This document shows, piece after piece, positions 15,326 to 23,742 of a DNA stretch of 44,269 nucleotides (the stretch's first letter is position 1; each line of letters begins with the position of its first letter). Origin of the DNA: Pseudomonadota bacterium. GTDB lineage: Bacteria; Pseudomonadota; Alphaproteobacteria; Rhizobiales; Beijerinckiaceae. Position numbers and translations under genes: made by a program. The stretch lies in the NCBI GenBank assembly GCA_020161475.1, contig JAIUNQ010000006.1, forward strand, positions 1 through 44,269, given 5' to 3'. Below the pieces are notes generated by a model. That model did no database searches. It had not been told where the DNA came from and worked only from the letters and a program-made list of their open reading frames with translations.

Positions 15326-15739
15326 ATGAAAAGCGTTTTCCACCTTGCCTATAACGTCACCGATCTCGCGCAGGCCCGCCATTTCTACGGCACCGTTCTG
15401 GGCTGTGCGGAAGGGCGCAGCACGGAAACATGGGTGGATTTCAACTTCTTCGGCCATGAGATTTCGCTGCATCTGGGCACGCCCTTCAAAACCGAAGCGA
15501 CCGGCAAGGTCGCGGGCAAGCTGGTGCCGATGCCGCATCTGGGCGTGGTGCTTCAGATGGACGATTGGAACATCATGGCGGAGCGCCTGCGCGCGGCGGG
15601 CGTTCAGTTCGAGCTGGAGCCGATGGTGCGCTTTGCCGGGGAACCGGGCGAGCAATCGACCATGTTCTTCCGCGACCCCAGCGGAAACCCCATCGAGATC
15701 AAAGGCTTCAAGGACTTCGATAGGGTCTTCGCCTCTTGA
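15326..15739 (+). CDS. VOC superfamily (glyoxalase/dioxygenase-like) protein
   Basis: A 137-residue protein with the paired beta-alpha-beta-beta-beta modules of the vicinal oxygen chelate fold: HLAYNVTDLAQARHFYGTVLG at the start, and MFFRDPSGNPIEIKGFKDFD near the end, with the usual glutamate in NPIEIK. Possible metal ligands are H6, H71 and E124. Family members include glyoxalases, dioxygenases and resistance proteins, so the reaction is not assigned. GAGAGG lies ahead of the ATG. Its TGA shares a base with the ATG of the reductase gene (TGATG), so the two proteins are probably made together. Confidence 0.82.
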   Translation: MKSVFHLAYNVTDLAQARHFYGTVLGCAEGRSTETWVDFNFFGHEISLHLGTPFKTEATGKVAGKLVPMPHLGVVLQMDDWNIMAERLRAAGVQFELEPMVRFAGEPGEQSTMFFRDPSGNPIEIKGFKDFDRVFAS

Positions 15740-16683
15740 TGCTGCTTCCTTTCTGCGGGCGCATGGATGCACCCGCCCGCGCGGGGTGGATCGAGGCGCT
15801 GAACGCGGCGCTGGCAGCGCATGGTGTCGAGGTGCGCGCGCTCGCTGATCTGCCCCCGGAGGCGCGCGCGCAAGCCGAGGTGGCGATTGTCGCCAACCCC
15901 GATCCGGCGGAACTGCGGGCTTTGCCCGCGTTGCGCTGGGTGCAGAGCCTCTGGGCCGGGGTGGAGCGCATGGTGGCCGAGCTTTCCGACCTGCCGATCA
16001 CCCTGGTGCGGCTGGAGGATCCGCAACTCGCCGCCACCATGGCGGAGGCTGTGCTGGCGTGGACGCTGTATCTGCACCGCGACATGCCGCGTTATGCCCG
16101 CCAGCAGCAGGCCCGGCACTGGCAGCAACACCCCCTGCCCTTACCGGGTGAGCGCACGGTTGGCATCCTTGGGTTCGGCAACCTCGGACGCGCGGCGGGC
16201 GAGCGTCTTCTCGCCAATGGCTTCAAGGTGCTGGGCTGGCGCCGCAGCGGCGGTGAGCACGACGATATTCCCGTTGAACGGGGCGAAGACGGCCTGAGCC
16301 GCGTGCTGGCTCTAGCGGATATTCTGGTGGTTCTGCTGCCGCTGACGCCTGAAACCCGTGGTTTGCTGGATGAGGCACGCCTCGCGCACATGAAACGCGG
16401 CGCGAGCCTCATTAACTTCGCCCGTGGGCCGATTGCGCTGGAAGCCGCGCTGCTCGACGCGCTGTCACGCGGGCAACTAGCCCATGCCGTGCTCGATGTT
16501 TTCGATGCCGAGCCACTGCCGCCGGCGCACCCCTATTGGGCACACCCCGACATTACCGTGCTGCCGCATATCTCCGCGCCCACCCATCTTGGCACGGCCT
16601 CGCGCCTTGTGGCGCAGAACATCGCAGCCTTTCTCGCCAAGGGGAACATTCCTCCGGGTGTGGACCTGACACGCGGCTATTGA
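15739..16683 (+). CDS. glyoxylate/hydroxypyruvate reductase-like D-2-hydroxyacid dehydrogenase
   Basis: A 314-residue NAD(P)-dependent D-2-hydroxyacid dehydrogenase most like GhrA. The nucleotide site is GILGFGNLGR (142-151). The catalytic triad is R229 (INFARGP), E258 (DVFDAEPLP) and H277 (LPHISAPT). W130-like aromatic positions and the WVQSLWAGVE segment (67-76) also fit the GhrA group. R168-R169 after the second beta-strand (VLGWRRS) suggests NADPH preference. The likely reaction is reduction of glyoxylate to glycolate or hydroxypyruvate to glycerate, which would consume the glyoxylate made by AllA. ATG 15739 overlaps the VOC stop. Confidence 0.86.
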   Translation: MLLPFCGRMDAPARAGWIEALNAALAAHGVEVRALADLPPEARAQAEVAIVANPDPAELRALPALRWVQSLWAGVERMVAELSDLPITLVRLEDPQLAATMAEAVLAWTLYLHRDMPRYARQQQARHWQQHPLPLPGERTVGILGFGNLGRAAGERLLANGFKVLGWRRSGGEHDDIPVERGEDGLSRVLALADILVVLLPLTPETRGLLDEARLAHMKRGASLINFARGPIALEAALLDALSRGQLAHAVLDVFDAEPLPPAHPYWAHPDITVLPHISAPTHLGTASRLVAQNIAAFLAKGNIPPGVDLTRGY

Positions 16684-16692
16684 CGCCGTTGA

Positions 16693-16780
16693 GCCGCAAA
16701 AATGCGTGCGCCGATTGCCAAGGCGCGGGCGATATGATCCATGAGGCCGGATTCGTCGTGGCGCATTTTAACGCTGCGGC
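16693..16780. repeat. long-range inverted repeat upstream of prfC
   Basis: GCCGC (16693-16697) and AAAATGCG (16699-16706) pair with CGCATTTT (16762-16769) and GCGGC (16776-16780). The two arms carry an asymmetric bulge and are 55 nt apart. It fills much of the 128-nt gap between the reductase gene and prfC. It could fold in the prfC leader or be part of a terminator; no T-run supports the latter. Confidence 0.35.
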
Positions 16781-16811
16781 CCGCTCTTGATCGCATCAGG
16801 ATAGGTTTTTC

Positions 16812-18419
<1,608 letters not shown>

Positions 18420-18420
18420 T

Positions 18421-18894
18421 ATGGAGTCGCTTTCACCGGTTCCAGCGCCCGTCATCTATGTCGATGCCGATGCCTGCCCGGTGAAGGACGAGGTGTACCG
18501 CGTGGCCGCGCGCCACGGCGTGAAAACCTATGTCGTCTCCAACAGCTTCATGCGCATCCCGCGTGATCCGCTGATCGAGGCGGTGGTGGTGCCCGCCGGC
18601 CTCGATGTCGCCGATGACTGGATTGCGGAGCGGGCCAATGCGCGCGCGGTGGTGATTACGGCGGATGTTCCGCTCGCGGCGCGCGCAGTGAAAGCCGGGG
18701 CGACGGTGCTCGCCCCCAACGGGCGGGCTTTTACGGAAAGCGCCATCGGTATGGCGCTGGCGACGCGCAACCTGATGGAAGATCTGCGCAGTGCGGGGGC
18801 TGTGACTTCCGGCCCGCCCCCGTTCTCGCCCAAGGACCGCTCGGCGTTCCTTTCGGCCCTGCATACGGCGCTGGTGCGCTTAGGGCGGGTCTAG
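18421..18894 (+). CDS. UPF0178 (YaiI/YqxD, DUF188) family protein
   Basis: A 157-residue protein of UPF0178. The opening [19 protein letters not shown] (about 11-29) with acidic residues D15 and D17, and the internal [21 protein letters not shown], are the family hallmarks. They recall PIN-like nuclease folds, but no function is established. It starts one base after the prfC stop and is surely co-transcribed. Its last 15 nt overlap the 3' end of the convergent tolC-like gene. Confidence 0.88.
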   Translation: MESLSPVPAPVIYVDADACPVKDEVYRVAARHGVKTYVVSNSFMRIPRDPLIEAVVVPAGLDVADDWIAERANARAVVITADVPLAARAVKAGATVLAPNGRAFTESAIGMALATRNLMEDLRSAGAVTSGPPPFSPKDRSAFLSALHTALVRLGRV

Positions 18895-20643
18895 CATCTT
18901 CTCCTGCGTCATATCCGGCATCGGCGGCTCCTGCGGGGCCAGCGGCGCAGGCTCGGTCGGGGTTTCCGCCTTGGCCTCCACCGCCTTGTAGGCGGCAAGG
19001 TTCGGCTCAATAGCCTTGGCAGGCGGCAGTTTCACGTCCCCACCGGCGCGGGCGAAGTGGTCGCACAGCAGGCCCATGTTGCGCAGGATGCCGTAGAGCG
19101 CGCGCATCTCCTCGAACTCACCGTTGATGCGGTTGCGGTTCATGGTGAAGACCAGCATGTTCGCATCCAGCACCTCGAAGATGGTGCGCTTTCCGGCCTT
19201 GAACTGCTCGGTGTAGAGGGTTTTGACGCTCTGCGCGGAGGTGAGCCCCTGCGCGGCCGCCGCACGCTTGGTGCGGCTGGCGTTGACGGTGAGGTAGAAG
19301 CGGCGAAGGTTCAGCTCCACGGTTTCACGCTCGTCCAGCACCTTGAAGGCATTGGCCTCGGCATTGGCGCGGGCGCGATCCACCTGCGCATTGAGCATGC
19401 CGCCGTCGTAGATCTTGAACGAGAGCGTCGCCATGGCTTTGACATCGACAATGCCCTGGCTGGCCGAGCGCACCCCGAGGAAGTGCTTGTTGAGACCATC
19501 GCCCTGAAGCTCCAGCTTGGGCAGGCGCTGGGCCTTCACGCTGTCGATCTGGTGGTTGAGGGCGATGCCGCTGGCGGTGAGCGCAGCCATCGACGGATTG
19601 GAGATGCGCGCTTTCTCCAGCGCCTTTTCAACCGTGGGCGGCACCAGCGCCTTGCTGGCCTGCGGGCGGCGCACCTGCTGCGGGCGCAGGCCCGTCAGGC
19701 GGCTGAATTCATCCATCGCGGTCTGGTAGTTGGTCTTGATGTCCGAGCGCAGCGCCTCGATCTCGATGACCTTCGACTGGATATGGTCGAGATCGGCCTT
19801 GGTGCCGTTGCCGCCCTGCTGGTTGAGCTTCACCACCTCGGCGAGCTGGCGCTGCTGGGCCACCGTCGCGTCAATCAGACGGATCAACTCCCCCTGCTCC
19901 AGCAGGTTGAGAAACGCATTGACCGTGCGCTGGGCGATGTCCTCGGCCTGATCCGCGAGCTTGTACTTCTCGGAGTCGATGATCGCGCGGTTGCGCTCCA
20001 CCTCAAGGCGGGTGGCACCGAAGTCGAAAATCAACTGGCGGAAGGTGAAGCCCGCATCCGTGCGCGAGGTGCCCGCAATCTGCTTGGTATCGAAGGGGGT
20101 GGGATAATTGCTGTAGGTGCCGGTGGTGCCATGGCCGGTGCCGATGTAACCGGAGAGACTGGGCAGGAAGCCCGCCTCGGCATAGCGCAGATCAGCATTC
20201 GAGCCGCGGATCTTCGCGGCCTGTGCGCCCATCAGGGGGTGGCTGAGCACGGCAACGGCCACAGCCTCGCCAATGGGCAGGTGGCGCACCACCTTGCCTT
20301 GCGGCGTCTTGTTCTGGCGTGCCTCCGCTTCCGGGGTCTGCAGGGCCTTGGCCGCGCCCTTGGCGGCAAGGCTCGCCGCCGGCTCCGCCGAAAGGGCCAG
20401 CAGCGCCGGCTCCACGGCCTCGCGCGTTGTGTCCGATTTCACCTTGGTCTCCGGGATGGAGCCGGTGGTTTCGGGATCGCAAATTGACGGATTGTCAGGC
20501 GTGGTGAGCGTGACGCAGCTGGCCGAGGCCTCCAGCGCTCCGGTTGCGGCACAGCCCGCAACGGCGCTTCCGACGACGGCACTCAGGAGAGCAAATCTGA
20601 ACGAGCGAAGGGCAGAAGGATGCCGCGGAGTCGTTCTGAACAT
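18880..20643 (-). CDS. TolC-family outer membrane lipoprotein of the type I secretion locus
   Basis: A 587-residue TolC-family outer membrane efflux protein. A lipoprotein signal peptide ends in VAGC (lipid-bearing C31). A low-complexity linker (about 40-115) precedes the two TolC repeats: [22 protein letters not shown] helices near 130, [20 protein letters not shown] (about 208-227), and [20 protein letters not shown] in the second half. A Pro/Ala/Glu-rich tail closes it. It is longer than E. coli TolC because of the linker and tail. It would form the outer-membrane channel docking with the HlyD-like adaptor and ABC exporter encoded nearby. It has its own upstream AT-rich promoter region, beyond a terminator. 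Confidence 0.88.
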   Translation of the reverse strand: MFRTTPRHPSALRSFRFALLSAVVGSAVAGCAATGALEASASCVTLTTPDNPSICDPETTGSIPETKVKSDTTREAVEPALLALSAEPAASLAAKGAAKALQTPEAEARQNKTPQGKVVRHLPIGEAVAVAVLSHPLMGAQAAKIRGSNADLRYAEAGFLPSLSGYIGTGHGTTGTYSNYPTPFDTKQIAGTSRTDAGFTFRQLIFDFGATRLEVERNRAIIDSEKYKLADQAEDIAQRTVNAFLNLLEQGELIRLIDATVAQQRQLAEVVKLNQQGGNGTKADLDHIQSKVIEIEALRSDIKTNYQTAMDEFSRLTGLRPQQVRRPQASKALVPPTVEKALEKARISNPSMAALTASGIALNHQIDSVKAQRLPKLELQGDGLNKHFLGVRSASQGIVDVKAMATLSFKIYDGGMLNAQVDRARANAEANAFKVLDERETVELNLRRFYLTVNASRTKRAAAAQGLTSAQSVKTLYTEQFKAGKRTIFEVLDANMLVFTMNRNRINGEFEEMRALYGILRNMGLLCDHFARAGGDVKLPPAKAIEPNLAAYKAVEAKAETPTEPAPLAPQEPPMPDMTQEKMLDPP

Positions 20644-20792
20644 GGCAGACCGGACTTTCTCTTGGTGCGGCCACGACGAAGAATCGTGACCCTTGATACA
20701 CCTAGAGATTGCATCCGATGCGTAAATAACAACTTAAAATTGTATTTGCATTAACGTAGGATGTTAACCAATCTGCAAGGTGCCGACAAACG
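20644..20792 (-). promoter_or_regulatory. AT-rich promoter region for the tolC-like gene
   Basis: About 150 nt between the pilZ-side terminator and the tolC start. The part at about 20700-20775 is markedly AT-rich for the window (TAAATAACAACTTAAAATTG and similar), which fits a promoter. A definite -35/-10 pair could not be chosen. It contains TGTTAAC at 20762-20768, a motif also seen in the divergent promoter gap at 25970. Confidence 0.4.
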
Positions 20793-20819
20793 AAAAAGGA
20801 CCGGCGCAAGGGCCGATCC
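20793..20819 (-). terminator. rho-independent terminator after the PilZ gene
   Basis: Read on the minus strand, GGATCGGC pairs with GCCGGTCC (8 pairs, one G-U) around a 6-nt loop, followed by five T. It lies 14 nt after the pilZ stop, so it ends the exporter-motB-motA-pilZ transcript and separates tolC. Confidence 0.85.
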
Positions 20820-20832
20820 CTGGTGTCAGCCT

Positions 20833-21234
20833 TCAGGCTGCCATGGGGGGTTCCGACTTGGCGGAGCCGTAGAGCATCATCAGCTGCGCCATGTTCTCGC
20901 TGGTCAATTCCGTTGAGAATTCAATTCCGTAGCTGTGGGGGCGCGTGGCGCGGATCATCCCGATGACGGAGAAATGCTCGGTGCCGATGGACACCTCCGC
21001 GCCGGCACGGTTGAGCAGATAGAGGCTGGCCGGGCGGAAGGAGCAGCCGCCCGCCGAGATCTCGAGAATTAACCCGTCGAACTTGGCGCCGGTTTCCAGC
21101 ACGGTCATGGTGCCGGGAATCTCGCAGGTGTAGCGCTCGTGACGGCGCTGGAACCCTTTCTGGCGGCGGCCGAAAAGGCGCGGCAGGCGAAAGCTGAAAC
21201 CGCCCTGTGTGTTGCGGCTCGGAAGAAGCTTCAT
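20833..21234 (-). CDS. PilZ domain protein (candidate c-di-GMP receptor)
   Basis: A 133-residue single-domain protein. The c-di-GMP-binding arginine motif appears as RRHER (30-34), where PilZ domains have RxxxR. The second motif, usually (D/N)xSxxG, appears as E58-I-S60-A-G-G63, with glutamate in the first position. A basic N-terminal tail (about 1-30) precedes the barrel. No membrane segment is present, so it is probably cytoplasmic. It is the last gene of the minus-strand operon, 29 nt after the motA-like gene. It may tune the MotA/MotB-like channel or secretion in response to c-di-GMP. The E58 change could weaken binding, so receptor activity is not certain. Confidence 0.78.
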   Translation of the reverse strand: MKLLPSRNTQGGFSFRLPRLFGRRQKGFQRRHERYTCEIPGTMTVLETGAKFDGLILEISAGGCSFRPASLYLLNRAGAEVSIGTEHFSVIGMIRATRPHSYGIEFSTELTSENMAQLMMLYGSAKSEPPMAA

Positions 21235-21263
21235 GGTCGTTCTCCTCGTCTCTCTTGGCGGGG

Positions 21264-22961
21264 TCAGGAGGCCGTGCCCGTGCGGGCGGCAGCCTCATCG
21301 GTGTCAGCGCCTTTGCGGTCGGCGCGTTCCAGCGCGGCCAGCGCCACGTGGAGAAGGCCGGAATAGGCGGAAAGCGCCGAGTCCATGGTGTGATTGATGC
21401 GATCAAGGCTGTCCGCCACGCCCGCATCGGTCCCCTGCCCGGCCACGGGCGTCACCAGACGCGGGGGCAGCTCCTCCGAGAGCACGCGGGTCAGCGCTTC
21501 CTGGCTCTGGGCCAGACGGGCGAGATCCTGCTCCAGCGCGGTGAGGCGCACGCCATGGCGGGCCTCGAAGCCCTCCAGCGCGCGGGCCGCTGCCTCCAGC
21601 GCCACCGCATCACCGCCCCGCATCGTTTCGGCTTCGGCACGGCGGGCGATGTCCGCTGTCACCATTTCGAGCGCTTCAGACAGGCGGGTCGCGGTCTGGT
21701 GCTGGTTGGCCGTCAGAAGGCGCAGGTTATTGCCGTGCTGACGGTTCATTTCCTGCAGAGCGTCGCGCAGCATCATCTGATCGCCGCCGACGCCGCCGAG
21801 CACCTCGCGGGCGATGGCCTCAAAGCGGGCCGCGAGCACTTCGCCCTGCTCGGAGGCGACGCGCGCCACGCTTTCGGCCATGGCATGCTGGCCGCTTTCA
21901 AGGCGGCCGACCTGCTGGCCCATGGTTGCGATGATCTCGCTCTGGCGGGCCTGCTGGGCCTGAAGCGCCTGCATGCTCTGCGCGACCTGATCGAACTGGC
22001 CGGCAACGCGGGTGTAATCACCCAGAATATTGCCCACCATGCGCAGCAAGGCGGGATCTTGCAGGGCACCGCCCGAAACCGTGGCGCCTGCGGGAAGCGC
22101 GCCATGCTGGGCGCTGGCTTCCTCCTCCTCCGAGCCGATCTGCACCACGGAGGCGAGCCAACCTTCGAATTCGCTTTTCAGCACGCCCGCCGCCTGCCCG
22201 GCGAAGCGCCCCAGAAGGCCCACCACCAGCGAGGAAAACAGGCCGAACAGCGATGCGGCAAAGCCCGAAGCCATGCCTTTGAGCGGCTCCTGAAGCGCGG
22301 AGAGCAGCTCGCCGAACGCGCCGGAGGAATCCGAGCCGCTGGCCGAGCCTGCCAGCGAGCCGATGATGCCGCCGATGGAGCCCACCATGTGCAGAAGGCC
22401 GATGAAGGTGCCGATGAGGCCCATGAACACCAGCAGGCCCGAAAGGTAGGTAATGAGCGATTTCTCGTCGTTGATCGAGCTTTCGACCGAGTGGACGAGG
22501 GTGTTCATGGTTTCAACCGACACGCGGATCTTCTTGGTGCGCGCCAGCTCTTCCGTCACCAGCTCATAGGCATGGCCCAGCAGACGCGGACGCTGGAACA
22601 CCTGTGCCGGAGAGTGGCAGCGCTCCAGCCGTCCTGCCGGGCTGTGCGAACGTCGCGTGTTGCCATGCTGGATGTCATCCCACATCTCACGCAGCGCCTT
22701 GAAGGCCACCACCTCGTTTTTCAGCTTGGCCACAAAAACGAAGGCCAGAACGGTCGAAAACGCGAAGGTGCCCAGAATGGTGAGCGTGATCTCCATGTGG
22801 GCGGCAATGCCTTCCATCACGAAGTGATTTTGCCAAATGCCCAGCGCGAGGATGATCACCACCGTGCCGATCATCTTGTTTCGGACGGCGGCGATGCGCT
22901 TCTCGACGGAGGTGGCGGCGATGGATTCTGCCGCCGTGGGGGAATTCTGCCTGTCTTTCAT
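21264..22961 (-). CDS. MotA/ExbB-like proton-channel subunit with long C-terminal coiled coil
   Basis: A 565-residue inner-membrane protein. Four membrane helices are visible at about 30-47, 56-78, 172-197 and 229-254. The third contains LLVFMGLIGTFIGLLHMVG and the fourth GMASGFAASLFGLFSSLVVG, both typical of the MotA/TolQ/ExbB channel core. About 310 residues follow the last helix, with a long heptad-like region (about 325-520) rich in Ala, Gln and Glu, which is unusual for MotA or ExbB. It overlaps the motB-like gene by 4 nt (ATGA) and so is translationally coupled. In Salmonella SPI-4, SiiA and SiiB form a MotAB-like channel that supports the type I-secreted adhesin; this gene would be the SiiB counterpart by analogy. 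Confidence 0.8.
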   Translation of the reverse strand: MKDRQNSPTAAESIAATSVEKRIAAVRNKMIGTVVIILALGIWQNHFVMEGIAAHMEITLTILGTFAFSTVLAFVFVAKLKNEVVAFKALREMWDDIQHGNTRRSHSPAGRLERCHSPAQVFQRPRLLGHAYELVTEELARTKKIRVSVETMNTLVHSVESSINDEKSLITYLSGLLVFMGLIGTFIGLLHMVGSIGGIIGSLAGSASGSDSSGAFGELLSALQEPLKGMASGFAASLFGLFSSLVVGLLGRFAGQAAGVLKSEFEGWLASVVQIGSEEEEASAQHGALPAGATVSGGALQDPALLRMVGNILGDYTRVAGQFDQVAQSMQALQAQQARQSEIIATMGQQVGRLESGQHAMAESVARVASEQGEVLAARFEAIAREVLGGVGGDQMMLRDALQEMNRQHGNNLRLLTANQHQTATRLSEALEMVTADIARRAEAETMRGGDAVALEAAARALEGFEARHGVRLTALEQDLARLAQSQEALTRVLSEELPPRLVTPVAGQGTDAGVADSLDRINHTMDSALSAYSGLLHVALAALERADRKGADTDEAAARTGTAS

Positions 22962-23704
22962 GGTGCACCTTCAGGAACGGCGTAAATCTCGATGCTGCCG
23001 CCTTGCTCTGGGCTGGACGTATCAAGGATGCGAATGGCGATGGATTTGGGCGGCACTTTGAGGGCCGAGAGCGCCTGCCGCGCGACCATGGCGCGGTAGT
23101 AGGCCATGTGGCGTCCTTCGGTGACCGCCCCGTTGGTGTTGGCGGCATAAGCGCGGATGATGACGCGAACCGTACCCTTGGCGAGGCCCTGCTCCTCGGC
23201 GAAGCCATTGATGGCCGTCTGCCCCGCCGGGTCCAAGCGATAGCTGCGCTCCGGAAAGCGCAGGGTCAGGAACTTGGCGTCCGGGGGCGGCTCCTGTTGC
23301 TGATCGGCCTGGGTCGAAGAGGTCGCGGAGCGCTTCTGTTGCGTGTTGATCGTGGGGTCATCCTTGCCCTCGGCGGCAAGTTCCGCCGATTTCGCCTTGG
23401 CGGCGGCATCCGCGCTGTCCCCCTTGCTTTCGGCCTTGCCCTGCGCCTCGGACTTCGCCTGCTGGGCCTTGGTCAGCTCCTCGACGATCTTTTCCGTCAG
23501 TTCCTTGACCGGCGTGTTGGGCGCCGAGGAGACATTCGCCGCCTTGGCGATTTTCTCGACGGCCCCCTTCGAGATGTTTTTCGAGAGGACGTACACCGTC
23601 ACCGCCAGCAGCATCATGACGAAGGCGAGCACCTGCACCATGGAGGTGAGTGCGTCCACATAGCCCGGCCAGTAGTCTTCGCTTTGTTCGGATCCGTGCG
23701 ACAT
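22958..23704 (-). CDS. MotB/SiiA-like membrane protein with OmpA-like C-terminus
   Basis: A 248-residue protein with a short cytoplasmic start and one membrane helix (about 18-40, LTSMVQVLAFVMMLLAVTVYVL). Just before it is W12-P-G-Y-V-D17, the position of the proton-carrying aspartate in MotB (D32) and SiiA (D13). A charged Ala/Lys/Glu-rich linker (about 50-140) leads to a C-terminal region (about 145-245) resembling a degenerate OmpA/MotB peptidoglycan-binding domain (TAINGFAEEQGL, then RHMAYYRAMVARQALSAL). It would form an ion channel with the coupled MotA-like protein and reach the cell wall. It begins 38 nt after the ABC exporter stop. Confidence 0.82.
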   Translation of the reverse strand: MSHGSEQSEDYWPGYVDALTSMVQVLAFVMMLLAVTVYVLSKNISKGAVEKIAKAANVSSAPNTPVKELTEKIVEELTKAQQAKSEAQGKAESKGDSADAAAKAKSAELAAEGKDDPTINTQQKRSATSSTQADQQQEPPPDAKFLTLRFPERSYRLDPAGQTAINGFAEEQGLAKGTVRVIIRAYAANTNGAVTEGRHMAYYRAMVARQALSALKVPPKSIAIRILDTSSPEQGGSIEIYAVPEGAP

Positions 23705-23742
23705 GCCGTTTTACCGTGTTGGGAGGCGGGAGAGGAAATGGG

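Noticed and set aside
21207..22985. Plus-strand open frame of about 590 codons opposite the MotA-like gene
   Set aside because: The minus strand shows membrane helices and the MotA/ExbB core; the antisense product is His/Arg/Gln-rich without domains.
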